NCBI GenBank assembly: GCA_947471505.1
Contig: CANIWM010000011.1
Location: 1-64,000, forward strand
Length of the DNA: 64,000 bases
Origin: Chthoniobacteraceae bacterium
GTDB lineage: Bacteria > Verrucomicrobiota > Verrucomicrobiia > Chthoniobacterales > Chthoniobacteraceae
Direction of reading: 5' to 3'
A program made the translations under genes and the position numbers. Within the stretch, counting starts at the first letter, position 1, and every line of letters starts with the position of its first letter. Below are positions 49,801 to 57,443 of the stretch, piece by piece. The notes under the pieces are model-generated. The model made no database searches and had not been told where the DNA came from. It saw nothing but the letters and a program-made list of their open reading frames with translations.

Positions 49801-49972
49801 AGCCAGCCTCGCCGCCCTCACCGCGCACTACACGCAAACGCCCGCCGACGCCACCGCCCTCCTCACCGTGGGCGACAGCAAAGCCGACCCCGCACTCCCC
49901 CCGCCACAACTCGCCGCATGGACGATGCTCGCCAGCCAACTTCTGAATCTCGACGAAGTGCTGAGCAAGTAA
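46808..49972 (+). CDS. Secreted c-type cytochrome protein with LamG domain (PSCyt1-DUF1549-LamG-DUF1553)
   Basis: The ATG at 46808 yields a Sec signal peptide ([18 protein letters not shown]); the frame is open further upstream but without protein-like sequence. 1054 residues. A heme motif CYHCH lies at residues 40-44 in a PSCyt1 domain. DUF1549 follows (about 110-330), then a LamG/concanavalin-like domain (about 430-620; [14 protein letters not shown] and [20 protein letters not shown]). The DUF1553 domain at the C-terminus carries [20 protein letters not shown]. The LamG insert suggests carbohydrate binding. It is paralogous in plan to the protein at 6290-9319, which lacks a clear LamG. Confidence 0.9.
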   Translation: [1054 protein letters not shown]

Positions 49973-50013
49973 CGTAAAGCACGGAGGAGGCGGGATTGCC
50001 TTTTGGAGCGCGA

Positions 50014-50112
50014 CGTAGCTCGACTTTCCAAAGTCGAGTCTGGGCGTTCTCGACCGGGAGAACTTTCCCCATTGAGGGCGTCAAAACTCGACATTGGAAT
50101 GTCGAGCTACGG
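50014..50112 (-). repeat. 88-bp REP-doublet element, copy 2 (inverted)
   Basis: Hairpins CTCGACTTTCCAAAGTCGAG (50019-50038) and CTCGACATTGGAATGTCGAG (50087-50106) are flanked by GTAG and CTAC. The end-to-end hairpin span is 88 bp. Orientation is opposite to copies 1 and 3, so copies 2 and 3 form an inverted pair around the repeat array at 50264-50539. Confidence 0.85.
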
Positions 50113-50263
50113 TTTTGCGTCCGCGCTTTACGAGACGCGCGGACCTCCGAGCCTCGTGCCAAACTGCCCGCCATCACCTGCAACGCTCTGATGGGCGATA
50201 CCACCCGACCTGCTGAACGTTTTTCCTTCCGAATGACCGCGTTACAGAGACGAGCACCGAATA

Positions 50264-50539
50264 TACAAGAATCTGCATTCATATAAATGGCGCGAATGTG
50301 CGAATTACAAGCGTCTGCGTTCATATAAAACGCCTCCGGATGGAGAAAAATCGGCTTTTACCTCGATTTACAAGCGTCTGTATTCATATAACTCAACCCA
50401 GAGACCGACGCGCACCAACCCAGAGGTCGATTTACAAGCGTCTGGGTTCATATAACAGCGGTCCGGCACTCATTTACACGCGTATGGATTCATATAACAT
50501 GGGGGAATTCGACGATTACAAGCGTCTGCGTTCAGGTAA
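50264..50539. repeat. Array of six helically phased 23-nt repeats
   Basis: Repeats begin at 50264, 50306, 50369, 50433, 50475 and 50517. The core is TACAAGCGTCTG, two or three variable bases, then TTCATATAA. The first and fifth copies are the most divergent; the sixth ends in TTCAGGTAA. Start-to-start distances are 42, 63, 64, 42 and 42 bp, near multiples of 21 (two helical turns). Intervening sequences are unrelated to each other and 19, 40, 41, 19 and 19 nt long, which is unlike CRISPR spacing, and no cas gene is nearby. A TCGAT-like lead precedes several copies. No gene is supported between 49973 and 50789. Confidence 0.85.
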
Positions 50540-50566
50540 TTCGTGCCATATTGCGAACCTTAAAAA

Positions 50567-50664
50567 CGTAGCTCGACATTCCAATGTCGAGTGAGCGTCG
50601 GGGAAAAGCAGGGCGTTCGTTCTGACGAAGATGTCCAAACTCGACTTTGGAAAGTCGAGCTACG
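50567..50664 (+). repeat. 88-bp REP-doublet element, copy 3
   Basis: Hairpins CTCGACATTCCAATGTCGAG (50572-50591) and CTCGACTTTGGAAAGTCGAG (50640-50659) are headed by GTAG and closed by CTAC, with an 88-bp span. The central part (GGGCGTTC and GAAGATGTCC) can form a third hairpin. A long reading frame enters the next gene from here, but this part is repeat, not protein. Confidence 0.85.
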
Positions 50665-50789
50665 CCGCGCGTCCGACTTGCCGGGCCTACGGTGCAAGCG
50701 TGCTCTCTTTGTCATGTCCTCTTTTATTCACACCCTTGCGCGTGTTTTGGGAGCTTGCGTGGTTTGCGATTGGAAGGCACGACATCGCA

Positions 50790-53700
50790 ATGTTGTCTTT
50801 AGTCGCCTATTTGTTTCGCTCCGCCGTCGTCGTAATTCTTTTCGTGCAGATTGCACGTGCGGAGGTGGCTCTTCCGCAGGATGCCCACGTTCTGTTTTAT
50901 GGGAACGCTTTAGTGGAGCGGTTGCTGGAGCATGGTGAACTGGAGGCCCGGGTGCAGATCGCGACTCGCGGGAAAAATGTTCATTTTCGCAGCCTCGCTT
51001 GGACGGGCGATGAAGTGGCGAATCGCCTTCGCGCGGAGGGCTACGCGGCGCACATGAAAGACTTGCTCGCTGCGTGGCCGGCGAATGTTGTGGTGCTGGG
51101 CTACGGGGGGAACGAGTCGTTTGCCGGCGGGGCGGGACTGCCAGCGTTTCGCTCGGCCCTGTCGGGGTATTTGGATCAATTGTCGCGGCTGCATCCGGGC
51201 GCGGCGTTTGTGATCCTGTCTCCCATCGCGACGGAGGGCGATGCGACTCGCACGGCTGTGGTGAAACTTTATGCGGATGCGCTGGCGGACGCGGCGAAGC
51301 AGCGTGGGGCGCTGTTTGTGGATTTGTTCGCGGCGAGTGCGTCGGCCTATGCGAAGAGCAAGACGCCGCTGACGACGAATGGGATTCATCTGAACGACGC
51401 GGGTAATCACGAGATGGCCGTCGTCATCGCGTCTGCACTCGCGGGGAAAGCGGCAGAGCAAGCGAATGCGGCGCACGTGAAGGAGGTCGCGGCGGCGGCT
51501 TCGCAACTCGCATATTACACGGCGGAGGTCGTGCGTCCGAAGAACGGCATTCTTTACTACGGCCAGCGGAAGCGCGCGAATGAGCGCGCGGCGGAGTTGC
51601 CGCTTTATCTTGAGCGCATTTCCAAAGCGGATGCGATCGTGCACGAAGTCGCGGCGAGCGAGGGCGCGAGGTTCGCGGACTTTCCGTTTATCGCGCTGGC
51701 ACCGTTGCCGCCGGTGACGAAGGGCGGCTCGAACAGCGGCGTGGGCACGGTGAAGTCGCCTGCGGAGATGCAAGCAGAGCTGAAAGTTGCACCGGGATAT
51801 TCGCTGAATCTGTTCGCTTCGGAAGAGCAGTTTCCCGAGCTTCGTGCGCCGGTGCAGATTGCGTTCGACGCGCGCGGACGGCTGTGGGTCGTGACGATGC
51901 CGAGCTTCCCGCACACCGTTCCAGGACAACCGCAGGAGGATAAAATCATCGTCCTCGAAGATACGGACCACGACGGCACGGCCGATAAATGCACGACTTT
52001 CGCAGGCGGGTTCGACGCGCTGGACGGCATCGCATTTACCGAAGATGGCGCGCTCATCGGCGAGCAATCGCGCCACTGGCTGATGCGCGACACCGACGGC
52101 GACGGACGCGCGGATACCAAGACGGAGGCGCTGCGCGGGCTCGATGTCACCGACTCGCACCACGGCGGAATGGTGGCGACAGATCCAACCGGCGGCGTGT
52201 GGTTTTCCGACGGCGTATTTCATCGTTCGCAATTTGAAACGCCGTTCGGGGTGCATAGGGGATTTGATTCTTCGACGTATCGGCAAGACATGCGCACGGG
52301 GCGCATCGAGACGGAGTGGCAGAGCCTCACTCCGAATCCGTGGCGTGTGACTTTTGACCGCACGGGCAACGTCTTCCAGATGTATGGAGGTGGCGACGTG
52401 CTCGACGGATTGCAACTGACATGGACCCCGCTCGGCATTTATCAGCCGTACGCCTTCGGCAAGTTGCTCGATTACGGCAAAGGCAGCGGAGCCACGAGCA
52501 TCTCAAGTCCGAACTTCCCCGACGAATACCAGCAGGGCATCGCCAACGGCGTGCTGCTCGGGCCCTATGTGGTGGCACTGACAAAATGCGACTTCAGCCA
52601 AGGCGCAGTGCGCGGCAGTGACCGACTCGACTTGCTGTCGTCGGCAAACCCCGCGTTCCGCCCCGTGGATATGAACTTCGGTTTCGACGGCGCGCTTTAC
52701 GTGTCGGATTTCTCCAGCGCGATCATCGGTCACGCGCAAAACCCGATGCGCGACGCGCGCTGGAATCACACCAAAGGCCGCATCTGGCGCGTCGTGTATG
52801 ATGGCAAGCCGGTGGTCAAGGACTGGCCCGCAATCGAAGGCCGCCCTGCACCGGAGCTGTGCGCTTTGCTCACGCATTCGCAGGACATCGTGCGGCATCA
52901 CGCACGCATCGAACTGCGCAAACTCGGCAAGCCCGCACTCACCGCTGTGGATGCGTGGATTGCTGGAAAAATGAGCGATGATCAAGCCGTGCTCGAAGCG
53001 CTCTTCGTATGCGAGGGGCGCGGCGAAACACGCCCGGCGTTGCTCGGTGCTTTGCTGAAATCGCAATCACCGATGCACCGTGCTGCCGCTGTGCACCTCG
53101 TCCGATTGCAGGCAGCGCGGCTGCCGGATTTTGTCGCACTGCTTGAAAGCGTCGCAGCCGATCCGCATCCCCGAGTGCGCATGGAAGTCGTGGACGCCGT
53201 CGCTCATCTGCGCCCGGCATTCCCAGTGGTCGAGAAACTCGTACACGCCTTCCACGGCGAGCAAAATGGGAGCGTGAAACAAATGCTCGCGGACCTTTCT
53301 TTCGGAACCGCCGCTCGGCTTGGCAGCAGTGTGCCGGTGCTCGAAGTTCCGAAGGACGCTCTACTCGCGAAATGGAATAGTCTCGGCGAAGGAGTCTATC
53401 AGACGTTCATCCGCAGCGATGCCGCGCAACCGGCAGTGCTCGCGTTGCGATACAGCTTTCTCGACGTATCGCTCAACGGAGTCCAAGTGCTGTCATTTGA
53501 CTCGCAATGGAGCAGCGATCAACAGGCCCGTCTAGAGTTGCAGCCTGGACTGAACACGCTGGAGATTACATATCGGAAGCTGCGCAACGCACCACCGGCA
53601 GTGCATCTCTTTAGCCCGATCGGCGAGAAACTCTCCGGCGCACAGTTGCCTTCCGACGACACGCAACTCGCCGCTTTTACCGCCGAGTATGAGAAAGCGA

Positions 53701-54626
53701 ACGCCAAGCTCGGCAAGGCGCTGCGAGTGCAAGCGGTGCTGAATCAAATGATTTTCGCACCACGCGAATTGCGTGTGAAGCCCGGCGCGAAAGTGCGGCT
53801 CATTTTCGATAACCCGGACCTCATGATGCACAACTTTGTGTTGCTTGCGCGCGGCGCTGAAGAGGAAGTTGGCGCGCTCGCAGACAAACTCGCCGCCGAC
53901 CCAAATGGCATGGCGAAGAACTACGTCCCTTTGTCGCCGAAAGTCCTATTCGCGACTCCGCTGGTCGCGCCAAACACGAAGGCCGAACTGACCTTCGACG
54001 CGCCGAAAGAGCCGGGCGAGTATCCTTACATTTGCACATTTCCCGGCCACTGGCGCGTGATGAAGGGCGTGCTCATCATTGATGCTCCGTCGCAACTCGA
54101 TCCGCGAACGAATGCCGCACTCGACGGCTTCGAAGCTCGCATCCCAAAACTCCGAATCGCCGTCGCAAAGACCGAAGACAAAGCGAGCAATCCCGGCGGC
54201 GGTTCGGATGCCAGCGCGCTGTTTAACGGCACCACGCGAAACGGCTCCGCACAAGCCGCCACGCTCGACGACGGTAAGACTTTCCGTGGCTACGGAAAGG
54301 GCGACATGCTGACCGTCATGCTCGATACGGCCAAAGCCCACGGAGGATACGACCTTTCAGAAATCCGCACATTTGCCGGCCACGGCGACGGACGCGCATC
54401 GCAGGCATTCAAGCTTTTAGCAGCCACTGCGCACGAGCCTACGAAGTTCAATCTAGTCGAGACCGTGAAGCTCCCGACGCAATCGGGAGCTACGGAAGTC
54501 AGCATTGCCGCCAGTTCGAAGCTGCGGGGGATCGTGGCTCTGCGCTTCGAGTTTTCGGATGGGCCGCTTGGCTACAACTTGTACCGCGAAATTGCCATTC
54601 AGGGCACTCCGAGCGCAGGGCATTGA
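50790..54626 (+). CDS. Giant secreted protein: SGNH-like, dehydrogenase-type propeller, HEAT-like and azurin-like domains
   Basis: The start at 50790 gives a signal peptide (LFRSAVVVILFVQIARAE) and 1278 residues. Residues about 25-225 resemble an SGNH hydrolase (VVVLGYGGNESFAG, NGIHLNDAGNHEMA). From about 325 there is a PVC membrane-bound dehydrogenase-type propeller (GYSLNLFASEEQFPELRAPV; DTDHDGTADK; DTDGDGRADTKTE). HEAT-like helices lie at about 720-880. An azurin-like cupredoxin (about 980-1110) has MMHNFV and CTFPGHWRVMKG, giving the His-Cys-His-Met type 1 copper set. A C-terminal beta domain completes it. The protein probably oxidises a sugar-type substrate and passes electrons to its own copper centre; the catalytic cofactor is uncertain. 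Confidence 0.82.
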   Translation: MLSLVAYLFRSAVVVILFVQIARAEVALPQDAHVLFYGNALVERLLEHGELEARVQIATRGKNVHFRSLAWTGDEVANRLRAEGYAAHMKDLLAAWPANVVVLGYGGNESFAGGAGLPAFRSALSGYLDQLSRLHPGAAFVILSPIATEGDATRTAVVKLYADALADAAKQRGALFVDLFAASASAYAKSKTPLTTNGIHLNDAGNHEMAVVIASALAGKAAEQANAAHVKEVAAAASQLAYYTAEVVRPKNGILYYGQRKRANERAAELPLYLERISKADAIVHEVAASEGARFADFPFIALAPLPPVTKGGSNSGVGTVKSPAEMQAELKVAPGYSLNLFASEEQFPELRAPVQIAFDARGRLWVVTMPSFPHTVPGQPQEDKIIVLEDTDHDGTADKCTTFAGGFDALDGIAFTEDGALIGEQSRHWLMRDTDGDGRADTKTEALRGLDVTDSHHGGMVATDPTGGVWFSDGVFHRSQFETPFGVHRGFDSSTYRQDMRTGRIETEWQSLTPNPWRVTFDRTGNVFQMYGGGDVLDGLQLTWTPLGIYQPYAFGKLLDYGKGSGATSISSPNFPDEYQQGIANGVLLGPYVVALTKCDFSQGAVRGSDRLDLLSSANPAFRPVDMNFGFDGALYVSDFSSAIIGHAQNPMRDARWNHTKGRIWRVVYDGKPVVKDWPAIEGRPAPELCALLTHSQDIVRHHARIELRKLGKPALTAVDAWIAGKMSDDQAVLEALFVCEGRGETRPALLGALLKSQSPMHRAAAVHLVRLQAARLPDFVALLESVAADPHPRVRMEVVDAVAHLRPAFPVVEKLVHAFHGEQNGSVKQMLADLSFGTAARLGSSVPVLEVPKDALLAKWNSLGEGVYQTFIRSDAAQPAVLALRYSFLDVSLNGVQVLSFDSQWSSDQQARLELQPGLNTLEITYRKLRNAPPAVHLFSPIGEKLSGAQLPSDDTQLAAFTAEYEKANAKLGKALRVQAVLNQMIFAPRELRVKPGAKVRLIFDNPDLMMHNFVLLARGAEEEVGALADKLAADPNGMAKNYVPLSPKVLFATPLVAPNTKAELTFDAPKEPGEYPYICTFPGHWRVMKGVLIIDAPSQLDPRTNAALDGFEARIPKLRIAVAKTEDKASNPGGGSDASALFNGTTRNGSAQAATLDDGKTFRGYGKGDMLTVMLDTAKAHGGYDLSEIRTFAGHGDGRASQAFKLLAATAHEPTKFNLVETVKLPTQSGATEVSIAASSKLRGIVALRFEFSDGPLGYNLYREIAIQGTPSAGH

Positions 54627-54707
54627 TCCGGCTCCGGCGACGCTTCGCATCGTTCCGAAAAATCCTCCGTTGACCCCGCCCCCTCGGATACCGTTCCCTC
54701 TGCGCCG

Positions 54708-55169
54708 ATGGTTTACGAATTTACACAGACCCGCCGCATTGAGTTTGCGGAGACGGATATGGCGGGGATTGTGCATTTCGCGAACTTCTACCGGATGATG
54801 GAGTCCACGGAGCACGCGTTCTTTCGCTCGCTGGGCTTCTCGGTGCATCAGGAGATTGGCGGCGTCCGCATCGGCTGGCCGCGTGTTTTTACGTCGTGCG
54901 AGTTTTTTAAGCCGCTGCGATTTGAAGACATGGTGGACGTCCAGCTTCTCATCACGGAAATCCGCAACCGCTCCATCGGCTATGGGTTCCGCTTTTGGAA
55001 ACACGACGGTGCGGAGCGGGTGGAAGTCGCTCGCGGGGCCGTCACCACCGTCTGCACTGCGATGGGCGAGAAGCTCTCCGCTGTGCCGATCCCCGAGGCG
55101 CTGCGCGCGGCAATCAGCATCGCGCCTGCGGAGTTGCTCGCTATTTTCTCACCCACCGCGGCCAAGTAA
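54708..55169 (+). CDS. Hotdog-fold acyl-CoA thioesterase (YbgC/4HBT type)
   Basis: 153 residues. The 4HBT signature is IEFAETDMAGIVHFANFYRMM with the catalytic-type Asp17, followed by the strand-rich remainder. It would hydrolyse acyl-CoA thioesters. Two genes downstream is a phenylacetate-CoA-ligase-like enzyme, so the cluster may form and hydrolyse an aromatic or short acyl-CoA. The start is the ATG at 54708. Confidence 0.88.
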   Translation: MVYEFTQTRRIEFAETDMAGIVHFANFYRMMESTEHAFFRSLGFSVHQEIGGVRIGWPRVFTSCEFFKPLRFEDMVDVQLLITEIRNRSIGYGFRFWKHDGAERVEVARGAVTTVCTAMGEKLSAVPIPEALRAAISIAPAELLAIFSPTAAK

Positions 55170-55201
55170 ACACGCGGCTTGCGGTTCTCACTCAACGTTC
55201 A

Positions 55202-55777
55202 ATGTCCAATCAACCAACCAAACAAAAATCAATGACCTGGCTACTCTTCGCATTTCTCACCGTCGTAACTTGGGGCGTCTATGGCGTCCTCCTGCACAAG
55301 GGGAGCATGGGGATGGAGGACAAAATTAATGGCCGCTACAAAGCGTTCCTGTTCGTCGGCTTTGCCTACTTTCTCGTCGCCGTGCTGGCCCCTCTCGTGA
55401 TGCTGCGACTGAGCGGGAAAGCGGGCTCGACGAACTTCCTCGCGTATCCCACGACGGGCTGGGTGTGGTCGCTCATCGCGGGCGTGGTGGGCGCGGTCGG
55501 GGCGTTCGGGGTGCTGCTGGCCTTTGGCGCAGCGCCGGACCCGAAGCCGGTTTACGTGCCGGTCGTCATGTCCATCATCTTTTGCGGAGCGCCCATCGTG
55601 AACGCCTTTGTCTCAATGATGGAGCATCCGCCGACGCACGGGCTGGCCTCGGTAAAATGGCAGTTCTGGGCGGGAATCCTCATCGCAGCCATCGGCGGCA
55701 GTATGGTGGCGCTGTATAAACCGGACGCGCCTGCGCCTGTGGCAAAGCCAACGCCGACGCTCGAGGCTGCGAAGTAA
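55202..55777 (+). CDS. Small EamA/DMT-like membrane protein
   Basis: 191 residues from the ATG at 55202; an ATG at 55232 is also possible. About five hydrophobic helices are visible: WLLFAFLTVVTWGVYGVLL, FLFVGFAYFLVAVLAPLVML, WSLIAGVVGAVGAFGVLLAF, VPVVMSIIFCGAPIVNAFV and FWAGILIAAIGGSMVALY. This is half the size of a typical ten-helix DMT transporter and resembles a single EamA unit. The substrate is unknown. It lies between thioesterase and CoA-ligase genes on one strand. Confidence 0.65.
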   Translation: MSNQPTKQKSMTWLLFAFLTVVTWGVYGVLLHKGSMGMEDKINGRYKAFLFVGFAYFLVAVLAPLVMLRLSGKAGSTNFLAYPTTGWVWSLIAGVVGAVGAFGVLLAFGAAPDPKPVYVPVVMSIIFCGAPIVNAFVSMMEHPPTHGLASVKWQFWAGILIAAIGGSMVALYKPDAPAPVAKPTPTLEAAK

Positions 55778-55788
55778 TAGGCGGGCTG

Positions 55789-56922
55789 ATGGCGGATATT
55801 GAGGAACTCCTCCGCGATCTCGCGGGCAACGCCTTCCAGCGCACGCGCATCGCGGATGGCTGGGCTGGCGTGCCTTTTACCACGAAGGCCGAACTCGTCG
55901 CCGACTACGCTGCGCATCCGCCTTATGGGAGCAACCTGACTTTCCCGCGAGCCAGCTACACGCACTTCTGCCAGACGAGCGGGACGACGGGCACGCCGCT
56001 GGCGATTCTCGATACGCCGGAGTCTTGGGACTGGATGCTCGGCAACTGGCAGCGCATCTACCGCGAGTCGGGTGTGCGGCCCGGCGACGCCATCTATTTT
56101 GCGTTTTCGTTTGGGCCGTTCCTTGGCTTTTGGACGGCGTTTGAGGCGGCGGCGAAATACGGGGCGCTGTGCATCCCTGGCGGCGGGCTCTCCAGCATCG
56201 CCAGACTGCGCGCGATGAGCACCCATCGGCCTCGCGTCCTCTGCTGCACGCCCACGTATGCGTTGCATCTCGCAGAAGTCGCGCGCAAGGAGGGCATCGA
56301 GGCGCGGGTGGAGAAAATCATCGTCGCTGGCGAGCCCGGCGGCAGCATCCCGAGCGTGCGCGAGCGGATCAGCGCCGCGTGGAGCGGGGCGGAAGTGCTG
56401 GACCACTACGGCATGACGGAGGTGGGCCCGGTGGCATTCCAAAAGGACGGCGCGCTTCACATCATCGAGGAGAGCTACTTCGCCGAAGTGATAGACCCCG
56501 TGACGCTCGCGCCGCTGCCCGATGGCGAGCTGGGCGAACTCGTCCTCACCCCGCTAGGCCGCACCGCATGGCCGCTCCTGCGCTACCGGACGGGCGACCT
56601 CGTCCGCCGACGAGGCAGCGCGCTGGAAGGCGGCATCCTCGGGCGGGTGGACGATATGATCGTCGTGCGCGGAGTGAACATTTACCCCAGCGCCGTGGAT
56701 GCCGTGGTTTCCACCGTGCCGGAGATTGCCGAGTATCGCGTCACCGTCTGGAAGCGGAGCGAGCTGACCGAACTCTCCGTAGAAATCGAAAGCGCGGATG
56801 CCGCCGCCGCCGCGCACTTAGAGCGTGCGCTCACGGAAGCGTTCTCATTGCGCATCCCCGTGACGCTGGTGGAGGAGCTTCCCCGGTTTGAGCTGAAAGC
56901 GCGGCGCTGGCGGCAGGGATAG
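55789..56922 (+). CDS. Phenylacetate-CoA-ligase-like AMP-forming enzyme
   Basis: 377 residues, shorter than PaaK (about 430). The adenylate-forming motifs are HFCQTSGTTGTPLAI (P-loop), LDHYGMTEVGPVAF, RTGDLVRRRG and GRVDDMIVVRGVNIYPSAVD, the last typical of the PaaK C-terminal hinge. It would activate an aromatic or other carboxylic acid to its CoA thioester. No paa catabolic genes are present, so the substrate is open. It starts 11 bp after the membrane protein gene. Confidence 0.87.
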   Translation: MADIEELLRDLAGNAFQRTRIADGWAGVPFTTKAELVADYAAHPPYGSNLTFPRASYTHFCQTSGTTGTPLAILDTPESWDWMLGNWQRIYRESGVRPGDAIYFAFSFGPFLGFWTAFEAAAKYGALCIPGGGLSSIARLRAMSTHRPRVLCCTPTYALHLAEVARKEGIEARVEKIIVAGEPGGSIPSVRERISAAWSGAEVLDHYGMTEVGPVAFQKDGALHIIEESYFAEVIDPVTLAPLPDGELGELVLTPLGRTAWPLLRYRTGDLVRRRGSALEGGILGRVDDMIVVRGVNIYPSAVDAVVSTVPEIAEYRVTVWKRSELTELSVEIESADAAAAAHLERALTEAFSLRIPVTLVEELPRFELKARRWRQG

Positions 56923-56935
56923 CCGCATCATAAAG

Positions 56936-56972
56936 GCAAAAAACAAGGCCGTGTTCCGAAGAACACGGCCTT
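56936..56972 (-). terminator. Intrinsic terminator with UUCG tetraloop
   Basis: On the minus strand the perfect 12-bp stem AAGGCCGTGTTC, loop TTCG, GAACACGGCCTT is followed by GTTTTTTG. It lies 24 bp past the stop of the charged-repeat gene and would end its transcript. On the plus strand there is no T-run, so it serves mainly the minus-strand gene. Its strength suggests a well-expressed small gene. Confidence 0.9.
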
Positions 56973-56996
56973 GAGTGAATACTATCCGGGATGGAT

Positions 56997-57317
56997 TTAG
57001 CGGCGTTTGAATTCCTGCTCTTCCGAGCGGCGGCGCTTCATCTCCTGTTCGTCGGAGCGACGGCGTTTCATTTCTTGGTCGTCGGAACGGCGACGTTTGA
57101 ACTCCTGCTCGTCAGAACGACGGCGCTTCATCTCCTGCTCTTCCGAGCGGCGGCGCTTCATCTCTTGCTCCTGAATCTGTGATTCACTGACGACCATCGC
57201 TTGGAGAGCGGGGCCGGCAATGAAGGCAAAGGTCAGTGCGATAAGGACTTTTTCACTGTTGTTGTGTTGTGTTGTTTTGCCCCTGCCACACCTTCCGGCT
57301 TTTTTGCTTTTGTGCAC
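56997..57317 (-). CDS. Small exported protein with six charged decapeptide repeats
   Basis: 106 residues from a GTG start. A hydrophobic segment (VLIALTFAFIAGPALQA) with a basic lead and an Ala-x-Ala end looks like a Sec signal peptide. The mature part is almost entirely six units of EEQEMKRRRS type (variants DEQEFKRRRS, DDQEMKRRRS), the last truncated at EEQEFKRR. Acidic and basic blocks alternate every ten residues. The 30-nt DNA units differ mostly at third codon positions (for example CGGCGGCGC against CGACGGCGT), which suggests selection on the protein. A strong terminator follows. I know no family for it; it may bind nucleic acid or polyanions, or self-assemble. Confidence 0.65.
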   Translation of the reverse strand: MHKSKKAGRCGRGKTTQHNNSEKVLIALTFAFIAGPALQAMVVSESQIQEQEMKRRRSEEQEMKRRRSDEQEFKRRRSDDQEMKRRRSDEQEMKRRRSEEQEFKRR

Positions 57318-57443
57318 GGCAGCGACGCAAGCGACTGAAGCAAAATTCTCATTTGTGACAAGATTTTATTTCAAAAATCATGCCGAGCAACCGCCCCTCT
57401 TTCCCTCGTTCCTAGTTGAACATCCCAAGCCAGACTCGGCCGC

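Noticed and set aside
50264-50539. Possible CRISPR array
   Set aside because: Spacers are 19, 40, 41, 19 and 19 nt, repeats are only 23 nt and degenerate, and no cas genes are nearby.
50631-50789. Upstream extension of the giant secreted protein to an ATG in the repeat
   Set aside because: The first codons translate the 88-bp element; a proper signal peptide starts at 50790.
50910-52415. 501-codon open frame on the minus strand
   Set aside because: It is a shadow of the giant secreted protein gene with Arg-rich composition and no motif.
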